Part shown: in pieces, positions 17,012-25,438 of the stretch
Layout: each line of letters opens with the position of its first letter
How positions within the stretch are numbered: position 1 is the first letter of the stretch
Notes under the pieces: model-generated
What the model saw: the letters and a program-made list of their open reading frames with translations, nothing else
Database searches by the model: none
Told to the model about the DNA's origin: nothing
NCBI RefSeq assembly: GCF_013408145.1
Contig: NZ_JACBZI010000001.1
Coordinates: forward strand, 248,001-312,000
Length of the DNA stretch: 64,000 nucleotides
Direction: 5' to 3'
Source of the DNA: Nocardioides marinus
Lineage (GTDB): Bacteria; Actinomycetota; Actinomycetes; Propionibacteriales; Nocardioidaceae
Program-made: the position numbers and the translations under genes

Positions 17012-18262
17012 TCACTCCGCGCTCGGGTCCCACCAGGAGTAGCCCTCCAGGAACGGGTCGGGCTCGATCGGCGACCCGGAGGACCAGACGACGTCGAACT
17101 GGTTGTCCTCGTTGATCTGGCCGATCAGCGCGGTCTTGGCGATGTGGTGGTTCTCGCCGTCGATCGTGACCGTGCCCTCGGGGGCGTCGAAGCTGACCCC
17201 GTCCGAGGCGGCGTTGACATCGTCGACCGCGAAGGAATCGGCCTTCTCGACGATCGCCTTGTAGAGATACAGGGAGGTGTAGGCGGCCTCCATCGGGTCC
17301 GAGGTCGGGCGGCTGGCGCCGTACTTGGCCTGGAAGGCGTCGATGAAGGCGGAGTTCTCCGGGCTCTCGACGGACTGGAAGTAGTTCCACGCGGCGTACT
17401 GGCCGGTGACGCTGTGGCCCATGGCCGGCGCCTCCTCCTCGGCGATCGAGACCGAGATGATCGGGGAGGTCTCCGCGGAGAGGCCCTGCTCGTAGTAGGC
17501 CTTGATGAATCCGACGTTGGACGAGCCGTTGATCGTGTTGAACACGAAGTCAGGCTTCGCCTTCACGATCTTGGCTACCTGCGTGGTCCAGTCGTCGTCG
17601 TCGAGCGGGACGTACTCCTCGCCGACGATCTCGATGCCCAGCTCGGCGGCGTACTGCTTGATGATCTTGTTGGCCGTGCGCGGGAAGACGTAGTCCGACC
17701 CGGCGAGGAAGAGCGTCTCCACGCCCTCGGAGGCCAGGAAGTCCATCGCGGGAATGATCTGCTGGTTGGTCGTGGCGCCGGAGTAGTAGATGTTCTCCGA
17801 GGCCTCGAGGCCCTCGTACTGCACCGGGTAGAACAGCAGGCCGTTGTTGGCCTCGACGACCGGGAGCATCGCCTTGCGCGACGCGGAGGTCCAGCCACCG
17901 AAGACCGCCGCGACGCAGTCACCGGTCAGCAGCTTCTCGATCTTCTCGGCGAAGATCGCGGGGTCGCTGGCCCCGTCCTCCTCGACGGCCTCGATCTGCT
18001 TGCCGAGGATGCCGCCGTCGGCGTTGATCTCCTCCATGGCCAGGCCGAGGGAGTCGCGGACGGTCTGCTCGCTGATCGACATCGCGCCCGAGGTCGAGTT
18101 GAGGAACCCGAGCTTGATGGTGTCGCCGGAGGTGTCGACGCAGCTCTCGGCGGCGCTGACGCCGTCGTCGGACTTGTTGCCGCAGGCAGCCAGGCTGAGT
18201 GCGGTGAGGACGGCGAGCGCTGCGCCTCCGGCAGCGCGACCGCGGGTACGGGTGGTGAACAC
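17012..18262 (-). CDS. urtA: Urea ABC transporter substrate-binding lipoprotein UrtA
   Basis: 416-aa extracytoplasmic urea receptor. The signal peptide ends in a lipobox (LSLAAC). Family motifs include KLGFLNSTSGAMSISE, FGGWTSASRKAMLPVVE, LLFYPVQYEGLE, GSDYVFPRTAN and MEAAYTSLYLYK. The GTG start has GAGAGG upstream. It leads the urtABCDE-ureABCFGD operon, which makes import and hydrolysis of urea one regulatory unit. Confidence 0.96.
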   Translation of the reverse strand: MFTTRTRGRAAGGAALAVLTALSLAACGNKSDDGVSAAESCVDTSGDTIKLGFLNSTSGAMSISEQTVRDSLGLAMEEINADGGILGKQIEAVEEDGASDPAIFAEKIEKLLTGDCVAAVFGGWTSASRKAMLPVVEANNGLLFYPVQYEGLEASENIYYSGATTNQQIIPAMDFLASEGVETLFLAGSDYVFPRTANKIIKQYAAELGIEIVGEEYVPLDDDDWTTQVAKIVKAKPDFVFNTINGSSNVGFIKAYYEQGLSAETSPIISVSIAEEEAPAMGHSVTGQYAAWNYFQSVESPENSAFIDAFQAKYGASRPTSDPMEAAYTSLYLYKAIVEKADSFAVDDVNAASDGVSFDAPEGTVTIDGENHHIAKTALIGQINEDNQFDVVWSSGSPIEPDPFLEGYSWWDPSAE

Positions 18263-18313
18263 GGCAGACCTCTCGGTGGGGGTGCGGGTGGGGCTGTGCG
18301 TGGTGTGCCGTGA

Positions 18314-18400
18314 AACCTAGGAACGTGGGATTTCAGATTGCTACCAAATGGAATTAATTCGGTGTTACGGGGTCCCGTACGACCCGGACGGTCCCGTAAC
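18314..18400. promoter_or_regulatory. Divergent promoter region of urtA and the LVIVD gene
   Basis: This AT-rich stretch lies between divergent genes. On the minus strand TAGGTT (18314-18319) could be a urtA -10. GTTACGGG (18364-18371) and CCCGTAAC (18393-18400) form a perfect inverted repeat around 21 bases. Nitrogen regulator GlnR would be the expected regulator of such an operon, but I cannot fit its GTNAC-N6-GAAAC pattern convincingly here. Confidence 0.4.
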
Positions 18401-18460
18401 CCCAGGTGCGGATGGTCCGTTGAGGCTGCAACCCCGACTCCCCTGAGCGAAGGACCATCC

Positions 18461-19999
18461 ATGTCTCGCGCCGGACACCCCGCCCTGCGGGCCCTGCTCG
18501 CCCTCGGCCTCGCCGCCGTCGCCCCCGTGCTGGCGGCCCCCGCCGTCTCCGCCCACCAGGCCGGCGACCTGCCGACCAACACCCGCGGTGCCCAGGTGGA
18601 GACCGAGGGGGAGGGCCAGGCGATGGAGTTCGTCGCCAACCTGCAGTACAACGACTCCGGCGAGGCGCAGAACGGCTCGGACATCGAGTTCATGCGGCTG
18701 GGCAAGAAGGAGTACGCCCTGGCCGGCACCCTGCGCGAGGGACTGCAGATCATCGACATCACCAGGCCGCGCAAGCCCAAGCGGGTCGCGGTCTACGACT
18801 GCGCGATCTCCCAGGGCGACATCCAGGTCTGGACCCGCCGCGGCCGCGTGCTGGCCAGCTACACCGCCGACGGGACCGTCGGCGCGGCCGGCGCCGCCTC
18901 GCGCTGTGGTCGCGACCTCGACCTCGCCGCCGACGACGCCGGCACGGTCATCGTCGACCTCACCAAGCCGAAGAAGCCGCAGAGCGTGAGCTTCCTGCCC
19001 GTCGGTGCCGGCTCGCACAACATGACGATCCACCCGAGCGGGAAGTACCTCTACAACTCCAACTCCGACCTGCTCACCGCCGGCGTCTCGCCGTTCATCA
19101 CGATCTACGACATCAGCGCGCCCACCAAGCCGCGCTTCGTCCAGGACTTCGGGATCCCGTTCGTCCCGACGTCGCTGGGCTCGGAGTCCCACGACATCAC
19201 CTTCAGTGCCGACGGCACCCGCGCCTACTCCGCCGCGCTGTCGCAGACGCTGGTGCTGGACACCACCGACCCGGCCGACCCCGAGATCATCGGCCAGATC
19301 ATCGACCCGGCCGTCAACGTGGCCCACCAGGCCGACCCGATCACCATGAAGGACTCCGACGGCGTCGAGCGCACCGTGCTCGTCGTGACCGACGAGCGTG
19401 CCGGTGCGGCCGCCTCGGTCGAGTGCCCCGGCGGTGGCCTGCACCTCTACGACATCACCGGAGACCTCGAGACCGCGCCGGCCAAGATCGGTGCCTGGTT
19501 CGCCCCGGCCTTCTCGCTCCAGGACGGCTCGACCTGCACCTCTCACGTGCTGCGGATCTACCCGCGCCAGAAGCTGATGACCATCGCCTGGTACGCCCAG
19601 GGCGTGCGCGTCATCGACCTCTCCGGCCTCGCCGACGCCGCCGCTGACCCGCTGGCCAACCCGCTCGCGATCGCCTTCGGTGACGGTGTCGGCATGACCG
19701 AGGTCGGCTACTACACGCTGCCCGACAGCGACTCGTGGTCCTTCAAGACCAACAAGATCAAGCGTGACGGCTCGTTCTTCGGCTACAGCAACGACCTGGT
19801 CCGCGGCTTCGACGTGTTCCGGTACGACGGCAGCACCATCGGCGACGTCAAGCCGCTCAAGCCGAAGAACCTCAAGCCCAAGGCCTCCGCCCGGGTCGAG
19901 GGCTCCGGCCGGTCGGCCAGCCTGGTGCTCCTGGTCCCCGCCGCGGTCGGCGGGCTCCTGCTGCACCGGGTCGGTGCGCGGCGCCGGCGTACCGCCTGA
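18461..19999 (+). CDS. Secreted LVIVD-repeat beta-propeller protein
   Basis: 512-aa exported protein. A Sec signal peptide (to about residue 33, VSAHQAGDLP) is followed by LVIVD-type repeats (GLQIIDITRPRKPKRVAVYD, IYDISAPTKPRFVQDFG, LDTTDPADPEIIGQI, GVRVIDLSG). Such repeats build beta-propellers on cell surfaces. The C-terminus has a hydrophobic segment and an Arg-rich end (GARRRRTA) without LPXTG, suggesting membrane anchoring. The ATG at 18461 has AGGA upstream and precedes the signal peptide. The function is unknown. Confidence 0.82.
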   Translation: MSRAGHPALRALLALGLAAVAPVLAAPAVSAHQAGDLPTNTRGAQVETEGEGQAMEFVANLQYNDSGEAQNGSDIEFMRLGKKEYALAGTLREGLQIIDITRPRKPKRVAVYDCAISQGDIQVWTRRGRVLASYTADGTVGAAGAASRCGRDLDLAADDAGTVIVDLTKPKKPQSVSFLPVGAGSHNMTIHPSGKYLYNSNSDLLTAGVSPFITIYDISAPTKPRFVQDFGIPFVPTSLGSESHDITFSADGTRAYSAALSQTLVLDTTDPADPEIIGQIIDPAVNVAHQADPITMKDSDGVERTVLVVTDERAGAAASVECPGGGLHLYDITGDLETAPAKIGAWFAPAFSLQDGSTCTSHVLRIYPRQKLMTIAWYAQGVRVIDLSGLADAAADPLANPLAIAFGDGVGMTEVGYYTLPDSDSWSFKTNKIKRDGSFFGYSNDLVRGFDVFRYDGSTIGDVKPLKPKNLKPKASARVEGSGRSASLVLLVPAAVGGLLLHRVGARRRRTA

Positions 20000-20020
20000 A
20001 CCCGTCCTCGCTCACCTCCC

Positions 20021-20095
20021 GCCGAGCCGGCGTATTGATACGCCGGTTCGGCGGGCTGGGCGGGTCGAGTCGGCGTATTGATACGCCGGCTCGGC
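20021..20095 (-). repeat. Two copies of a 42-bp palindromic intergenic repeat
   Basis: Each copy is a hairpin around the 18-base core CGGCGTATTGATACGCCG, with arms extending to about 15 bp (one or two wobble pairs). Copy 1 is 20021-20052 and copy 2 is 20064-20095, starts 43 bases apart. Read on the minus strand the copies match the three-copy cluster at 45735-45850, including the trailing CGACCCG. They lie between convergent stops (LVIVD gene and MpaB-like gene), so they could act as a bidirectional terminator. Confidence 0.85.
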
Positions 20096-20108
20096 GTGGA
20101 GGAGGGGC

Positions 20109-21368
20109 TCAGTGGAGGGCGGCGACCTCGGGGGCGTCGTCGCCGAAGTAGCGGACCATCAGGTCGGCGACGACGCGGTCGCCCCAGCGCTCGAGCACGC
20201 GGCGACCGCCGGGCAGGCGGCGCAGCACCTGGTGGCGCAGGGTGTGCCCGGCGATGGCCAGCGGGTGCGCCCACGGCGGGCGCAGCGGCAGGCCGAGCTC
20301 CTTCATGCTGGTCGGCCCGAGGAACACCGTGAGCATGGAGAGCAGCCGCTCCCGCTCGTACCGGGCGCGCAGCGGCGCCAAGGGTCCCCACCGGCGGAAG
20401 TCCAGCTCGAGCTGGGCGTCGACGGCCGACCGGGTCAAGAGGCCGCCGGCCTCGGTGAGCGGGCCCTGGCTGATCAGCACGTGGTAGTTGAGCCGGTGCC
20501 GCTCGCGCTCGGTCTCGACGAGGAACTCCTCGTCGACGCCCATCAGCCAGCCGACGTAGCGCCACAGGTGCATGACGGCGCGTGACTCGTAGGGGGTGAC
20601 CGGCACCCCGAGGGCGCGTACGCCGATGAGGACGACCCCGTCGAAGAGGCCCAGTGTCGAGGCCTGGTCGGCCTGGTTGATCGGCAGGCCCCAGCGGTCG
20701 ACGTCCCAGCGCGGCTCGAAGCCGTGGTTGACCAGCGCGTGCATGGCGCGCACGTGCAGCGTCAGTCGCCACCCCTCGGCGTACGGGCGCATGCCGCCCG
20801 GCTGCGTCAGTGACGTCACCCAGCGCTGGGTCTCCCCGAGTCGTCGTCGCGACTGCCCGCCGGTGAGGGCGCCCGTCTGCACCAGCAGGTCGGTCGGCCC
20901 GCCGAAGCGGTAGCCGCCGAGCAGCGAGAGCTGGAGCCCGACGTCGGCGGCAGCGCGGCCGAAGCGGCGGTAGGCGCGGGCACCTGCCTCGACGAGGTCC
21001 CAGTCCACCCAGTCGGGCACCTGCTCGACGGCCGTCATGAAGTCGACCAGCGCGGGTGCCGGGCCGCTCACCGCGCCGAGTCCGTGGCGCAGGGCGGTGT
21101 CCAGGTCCGACATCGACACCCGCCCAGGCTCGCCCGCTCGCGTCCGGATCGCCTCCGCCAGGCTCGCCCCGAGCTCGTCGCGCCGCCTCAGTGCCGCGCC
21201 GATCCGCAGCATCTGCTCCTCGTCGACGGACTCGACGCCGGCGATCCGCTTCAGCAGCGTGCCCATCCTCGCGGCCCGCGCCTCGCCCTCGCGGTAGCGG
21301 GTGGGCAAGGGCGGGTCCGCCGGTGGCACCGGGACGGGGGAGGCCGGTCGCGAGGGAGCACTCGTCAT
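20109..21368 (-). CDS. Oxygenase MpaB / latex-clearing-protein-like (DUF2236)
   Basis: 419-aa member of the DUF2236 family, which includes fungal oxygenase MpaB and the haem-b rubber oxygenase Lcp. The region GWRLTLHVRAMHALVNHGFEPRWD, with its conserved histidines, and TPYESRAVMHLWRYVGWLMGV are family signatures. No signal peptide is evident, so it is probably cytoplasmic or membrane-associated. It is divergent from a TetR regulator 45 bases away, with a palindrome between them. Substrate unknown. Confidence 0.75.
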   Translation of the reverse strand: MTSAPSRPASPVPVPPADPPLPTRYREGEARAARMGTLLKRIAGVESVDEEQMLRIGAALRRRDELGASLAEAIRTRAGEPGRVSMSDLDTALRHGLGAVSGPAPALVDFMTAVEQVPDWVDWDLVEAGARAYRRFGRAAADVGLQLSLLGGYRFGGPTDLLVQTGALTGGQSRRRLGETQRWVTSLTQPGGMRPYAEGWRLTLHVRAMHALVNHGFEPRWDVDRWGLPINQADQASTLGLFDGVVLIGVRALGVPVTPYESRAVMHLWRYVGWLMGVDEEFLVETERERHRLNYHVLISQGPLTEAGGLLTRSAVDAQLELDFRRWGPLAPLRARYERERLLSMLTVFLGPTSMKELGLPLRPPWAHPLAIAGHTLRHQVLRRLPGGRRVLERWGDRVVADLMVRYFGDDAPEVAALH

Positions 21369-21377
21369 GGACCGACC

Positions 21378-21405
21378 CTGACGCGAGCGATCACTCGCCT
21401 ACAAT
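21378..21405. promoter_or_regulatory. Operator between the -35 and -10 of tetR
   Basis: GCGAGCGATCACTCGC (21383-21398) is a 16-bp palindrome with two symmetric mismatches. It lies between a CTGAC-like -35 and the -10 TACAAT (21400-21405), which is 8 bases before the tetR ATG. It is also 15 bp upstream of the MpaB-like start, so one bound TetR dimer could repress both genes. Confidence 0.6.
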
Positions 21406-21413
21406 TCGCGTCC

Positions 21414-22019
21414 ATGAGGAAGCAGCCCCAGCAGCGTCGCTCCCGGGAGATGGTCGAGCGGATCGTCGCGGCCGGGCGGGCGGTGCTCGCCGAGGAGGGG
21501 TACGACGCCTGCTCGACCAACCGGATCGCGACCCGGGCCGGGGTGAGCCCGGGGTCGGTCTACCAGTACTTCCCCGACAAGGCTGCCATCGTGGCCGCGG
21601 TCATCGAGGGCTGGTCCGACGAGACCGCCGAGCGGGTCGCGGCGTCGTTGGCCGACCGCGTGGGCGAGCCGGGCGGGATCGGCATGGTCCGCGCGACGGT
21701 CGAGGCGCTGCTCTCCGCGCTCGAGGCCGACCCCGAGCTGCTGCGCGTGGTGAGCGAGGAGCTCCCGCTGGCACAGCACAAGGAGCGCCGTACGGCGCTG
21801 GAGCGGCGGGTCCGCGAGCTGACCGCGACCTGGCTGGCCGTCCGGCCCGGCGCCTCGACCGCGACCGACCCGGCCGTGAGCGCGTGGGTGCTGGTGCTGG
21901 CCCTGGAGAACCTCGCGGTGCGGTGGGTGCTCGACTCCCCGCCCGTGCCGCGCGAGCGGCTGGTCGAGGAGCTGGTCGCACTGGTGACCGGCTACCTGTC
22001 GGTGTCCCGCCCGCGCTGA
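21414..22019 (+). CDS. TetR family transcriptional regulator
   Basis: 201-aa regulator. The N-terminal domain MVERIVAAGRAVLAEEGYDA-CSTNRIATRAGVSPGSVYQYF is a canonical TetR helix-turn-helix. The C-terminal ligand domain is family-typical but not assignable. The ATG at 21414 is 8 bases after TACAAT with no ribosome-binding site. It is divergent from the DUF2236 oxygenase, which is its likely target besides itself. Confidence 0.92.
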   Translation: MRKQPQQRRSREMVERIVAAGRAVLAEEGYDACSTNRIATRAGVSPGSVYQYFPDKAAIVAAVIEGWSDETAERVAASLADRVGEPGGIGMVRATVEALLSALEADPELLRVVSEELPLAQHKERRTALERRVRELTATWLAVRPGASTATDPAVSAWVLVLALENLAVRWVLDSPPVPRERLVEELVALVTGYLSVSRPR

Positions 22020-22070
22020 CCCGTCCCCGGGCCGAGCCGTGCGCGAGCGACCTCTCGGCAGGCCCGGTCG

Positions 22071-23024
22071 CTAGGCCTCCAGCCCCAGCGACTGCACCAG
22101 CGCGCCGAGGTCCACGCCCTTCTTCGACAGCAGCTCGCGGCGGTCCTCGGCGGTCAGCGCCAGCACCTGGGGGGCGACCGAGAGCGGGTAGCCGTCGATC
22201 TCGGGGGCGTCGGTGACCGGCACGACGGTGTGCACGACACGGTCGTCGTAGACGTGGACCATGTTGACTGCCTGGTGGCCGTCAGCCGCGGCGAGGTAGC
22301 GGTCCGCGGGCGTGAGGTCGGAGGCGTAGCAGGTCGCCGAGGCGACAGAGACCGGGATGCCGGCGAAGAGGCTGTGGCTGGTGAAGTGGAAGTGCCCGCC
22401 GAGGATCGCCCGGACGTCGGTGCCGACCAGCACCTCCGCGAGCAGGTGCTGGTCGTAGAGCTCGATGATCTGGGCCGGGGGGAGCATCGGCACCGGGATC
22501 GGCGGGTGGTGCATCGCCAGGATCGTGCCGTGCGGCGCCGGCTCGGCCAGCACCTCGGCCAGCCAGGTCAGCTGCTCGGGGGCCAGCTCGCCGTGGTGGT
22601 AGCCGGGGACGGTGGTGTCGAGGGCGACGATGCGCAGCCCGTCCACCTCGTGCACGCGGTCCTGCGGTGCCTCGGGGTCGGCGTCGGCGCCGAAGAGCCC
22701 GTGGGCGTACGGCGCCCGCTCGTCGTGGTTGCCCATCGTCCACACCACCTCGGCGCCCCCGGGCCCCATCGCCGCGGCGACCGGCTCGACCAGCTCGCGC
22801 AGTCGGGCGTAGGCCTCGGGCTCGGCCTTGTCGGCGAGGTCGCCGGTGAACACCAGCACCTGCGGCGGCGGGTCGACGCGGCCCAGTCGCTCCAGGGCGG
22901 CGACGAGCCCGGCCTCCGGGTCGACGACGCCGTACTGCAGCTGCCCGGCGGCCAGCAGGTGCGGGTCGCTGAGGTGGGCGACGACGTGGGTGGGGTCGGG
23001 GTACTGACCGAGCGGGACCGTCAC
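22071..23024 (-). CDS. Metallophosphoesterase, CpdA/Rv0805-like
   Basis: 317-aa calcineurin-like phosphoesterase of the class III cyclic-nucleotide phosphodiesterase group. All metal motifs are present: LSDPHL (DxH), FTGDLAD, MGNHDE, MHHPPIP and GGHFHFTSH. Hydrolysis of 3',5'-cAMP is the family expectation, but related enzymes also act on other phosphodiesters. The GTG start is 6 bases after TACGCT (minus strand), so it is probably leaderless, and its promoter lies inside the end of the sulfatase gene. Confidence 0.85.
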   Translation of the reverse strand: MTVPLGQYPDPTHVVAHLSDPHLLAAGQLQYGVVDPEAGLVAALERLGRVDPPPQVLVFTGDLADKAEPEAYARLRELVEPVAAAMGPGGAEVVWTMGNHDERAPYAHGLFGADADPEAPQDRVHEVDGLRIVALDTTVPGYHHGELAPEQLTWLAEVLAEPAPHGTILAMHHPPIPVPMLPPAQIIELYDQHLLAEVLVGTDVRAILGGHFHFTSHSLFAGIPVSVASATCYASDLTPADRYLAAADGHQAVNMVHVYDDRVVHTVVPVTDAPEIDGYPLSVAPQVLALTAEDRRELLSKKGVDLGALVQSLGLEA

Positions 23025-23037
23025 CTCGTCAGCGTAG

Positions 23038-24756
23038 TCACCGGTAGCCGTAGACGCGGTCGATCTCCTGCCAGTATCCCCGGGTCCAGGCCGCCACGGT
23101 GGAAGCGTCTGCCCGGTACGCCGGCGGTGCCGGCTCCTGGCAGCCGGCGCCGGAGCAGTCGCGCAGCCGCCGCCAGACCTCCTCGAGGTCCGTGCGCACC
23201 TGACGGTGCTTCTTCGAGCGCCACAGGTTGTGGTGCTGCAACGGGTCCTCGACGAGGTCGTAGAGCTCCCCGAACCCGTCGCGGTACAGCGTCATCGACC
23301 ACCGCGCCGTGCGCAGGCCGATCGAGGAGCGCTTCCCGAAGGCGGCACTGCGACCGCCGGCGGTGTGGGTGGCCTCGGTGAGCACTGGCACGTCCCACCC
23401 GGCGTCCCCGTCCACCAGCGACGCCAGGAAGGAGGAGCCGTCGGCCTTGCGCGGTGGCTCCGCGTCGGCGAGGTCGAGGATCGTCGCGGTGAGGTCGGGG
23501 GTGTCGACCGGGTCGTAGCGGCGGTGGCCGCCGTCGCCGCGGCCGCGCATGCCGGGACCGGTGACCAGCAGCGGGACACGCAGTGACGGCTCGTAGGACC
23601 ACACCTTGCCGGTGCGGAACCGGTGCTCACCCTGGAGCAGCCCGTTGTCGGAGGTGAAGACCAGGACGGTCCGGTCCCACTCGTCGTCCTTGCGCAGGCG
23701 CCGGACGAGCCGCGACACCTCCTTGTCCATCACCCACGCCGACTCCGCGCGCTGCCGGGCGGCCTCGCGCATGGCGGCGAGGTCGCGGCCGGTCATCGCC
23801 GGGAGGCGTCGCACCGCCCGGGGCTTGTCGGAGACGTCGCCCTCGGTCGGCGACCCCGTCCGAGCGATGCCGGGTGCCCGGTCGATCACGTCGTCGAAGC
23901 GGCCGCGGTGGCGCGGCGGGACGTACGGCGTCGGGAAGACGTGCTCGAAGCCGTCCTTGTCACGCCACGAGGCCGGGTCGTCGTCGTCGCGCGGGGCACC
24001 GTGGTGCGGAGCGATGTGGTTGACGTAGAGGAAGAACGGGCGGCCGCTGCGGGCCCGGCGGTCGGCGAACCGACCCGCCATCTGCGCGGAGAGGGAGCCG
24101 ATGACCTCGGTGGAGTACCTGCCGCGGTACCGGTTGTCGATCCGCCCGCCGTGGTTGAAGGCGATGTCGGTGTAGACGTAGGTCCCGCCGTGGAAGCCGG
24201 CGTCCCCGGGGTTCTCCACCGCGCCGCGCCACTCGTCCCAGCCCCGGGGCACGTAGCGGTGCGAGGGCTGGCCGCTGACCTTCGACCGGTCCAGGCCGTA
24301 GCGGTTGAGGTACTTGCCGAGGAAGCCCGTGCGGTAGCCGGCGGCGCGCAGGGACGTCGCCACGGTCCGCGAGTCGTCGAAGGCCCCGTAGCCGTAGGGC
24401 GGCTCGTGCCAGTAGACCCCGTGGTTGTGGGCGTGCTGGCCGGTCAGGAAGGTGGCACGCGCCGGGCAGCACAGCGGGTAGGGCGCGAAGGAGTTCTCGA
24501 AGGAGATGCCGGTCCGCTCGAAGAGGCGCCGGGTCCGCGGCATCCACTGCAGGTCGTCGACACGGAGGTCGTCGGCCATCACGACCACGACGTTGGGGCG
24601 CGGGTCCTGGTCGGGCGCCCTGGACGGGAGTCCCAGCAGTGCCGATGGTGCGACCGCGGCGGCCGGAGCCGGGTTGGCGGTGGTGGCCGGGGAGGAGGAG
24701 AAGGTCAGGCAGGCGGCCAGGAGCAGGGGGGCGGCGAGCGCACGCGAACGGAGCAC
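23038..24756 (-). CDS. Secreted sulfatase (lipoprotein)
   Basis: 572-aa type I sulfatase. A signal peptide with lipobox (LLLAAC) is followed by the catalytic domain: NVVVVMADDLRVDD (metal-binding Asp pair), CCPARATFLTG (C-x-P-x-R, the formylglycine site), FTSDNGLLQGEH. It hydrolyses a sulfate ester outside the cytoplasm; substrate unknown, possibly a sulfated glycan, and a formylglycine-generating enzyme is not in the window. The GTG start lies 6 bases after TAGCGT, suggesting leaderless mRNA. Confidence 0.88.
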   Translation of the reverse strand: MLRSRALAAPLLLAACLTFSSSPATTANPAPAAAVAPSALLGLPSRAPDQDPRPNVVVVMADDLRVDDLQWMPRTRRLFERTGISFENSFAPYPLCCPARATFLTGQHAHNHGVYWHEPPYGYGAFDDSRTVATSLRAAGYRTGFLGKYLNRYGLDRSKVSGQPSHRYVPRGWDEWRGAVENPGDAGFHGGTYVYTDIAFNHGGRIDNRYRGRYSTEVIGSLSAQMAGRFADRRARSGRPFFLYVNHIAPHHGAPRDDDDPASWRDKDGFEHVFPTPYVPPRHRGRFDDVIDRAPGIARTGSPTEGDVSDKPRAVRRLPAMTGRDLAAMREAARQRAESAWVMDKEVSRLVRRLRKDDEWDRTVLVFTSDNGLLQGEHRFRTGKVWSYEPSLRVPLLVTGPGMRGRGDGGHRRYDPVDTPDLTATILDLADAEPPRKADGSSFLASLVDGDAGWDVPVLTEATHTAGGRSAAFGKRSSIGLRTARWSMTLYRDGFGELYDLVEDPLQHHNLWRSKKHRQVRTDLEEVWRRLRDCSGAGCQEPAPPAYRADASTVAAWTRGYWQEIDRVYGYR

Positions 24757-24827
24757 GACGGCACGCTAGCCCGATCCTTTACCCTCCGGCGGTCGGCGCG
24801 GCCGATGGCCGTCGGGCCAGACCGGCG

Positions 24828-25295
24828 TCAGACCCGGGTCAGGCGGAAGACCGGGATGACCCGGTCGGTGCGCTCCTCGTACTTCGCGTAGTTGGGCCAG
24901 GTGCGCAGCATCGTCCGCCACGCGGCGGCCCTCGCCTCGCCCTCGAGCTCCTCGGCGCGGACCTCGGTCTCCACCTTCGCGTAGCGGATGTGCGCGGTGT
25001 CGGCGGCGCGCAGGTTGTGCACCCACACCGGCATCTTCGGGCCGCCGAAGTAGGAGCCCGCGATCAGCCAGGTGTCACCGTCGGGCACGCACAGCAGCGG
25101 CGTGCTGCGCGGGATGCCGCTCTTGCGGCCGGCGACGGTGAGCATGAGGTTCGGCAGGCCGGCGATGTCGAGCACGCTGACCCGGCCGCGCGAGGCCTTC
25201 TGCAGGCGGGTGTCGACCCACACGATCTGCGGCAGCAGCTTCGGCATCCACTCGATCGATCCGATCTTCACGGCGAGGGGAGTCAGCAGGCCCAT
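24828..25295 (-). CDS. Nitroreductase/F420H2-dependent (Ddn-like, DUF385) oxidoreductase
   Basis: 155-aa split-beta-barrel protein of the deazaflavin-dependent nitroreductase family. TVAGRKSGIPRSTPLLCVPDGDTWLIAGSYFGGPKMPVWVHNLRA is the diagnostic F420-binding core. Such enzymes reduce quinones or other acceptors with F420H2. The ATG at 25295 is 7 bases after TAGATT on the minus strand (leaderless), and a KstR-like palindrome overlaps this -10. The long open frame continuing upstream is antisense to mptB. Confidence 0.88.
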   Translation of the reverse strand: MGLLTPLAVKIGSIEWMPKLLPQIVWVDTRLQKASRGRVSVLDIAGLPNLMLTVAGRKSGIPRSTPLLCVPDGDTWLIAGSYFGGPKMPVWVHNLRAADTAHIRYAKVETEVRAEELEGEARAAAWRTMLRTWPNYAKYEERTDRVIPVFRLTRV

Positions 25296-25302
25296 GACGG
25301 TG

Positions 25303-25320
25303 AATCTAGAACAGGTTCCG
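25303..25320. promoter_or_regulatory. Promoter with KstR-like box for the F420 oxidoreductase
   Basis: On the minus strand the -10 TAGATT occupies 25308-25303. Read on the plus strand, TAGAACAGGTTCCG (25307-25320) fits TNNAACNNGTTNNA except for the last base. The overlap of box and -10 is what a repressor site should look like. Binding is inferred. Confidence 0.45.
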
Positions 25321-25438
25321 TCGGCGCCGCGCACCCGACCCAGGGCGCGGACCGCCCGCACCCCGCGTTCACCCGGCGGCCGTCGACCCGCCGCTCGCCC
25401 GACCCCCGGCCGCTGGGAGGGGTTCCTACGGTGCCCCC

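Noticed and set aside
18364-18400. GlnR operator for the urea operon
   Set aside because: Biologically expected, but GTTAC words here are not followed at 6 bases by GAAAC-like half-sites on either strand, so I report only an inverted repeat.
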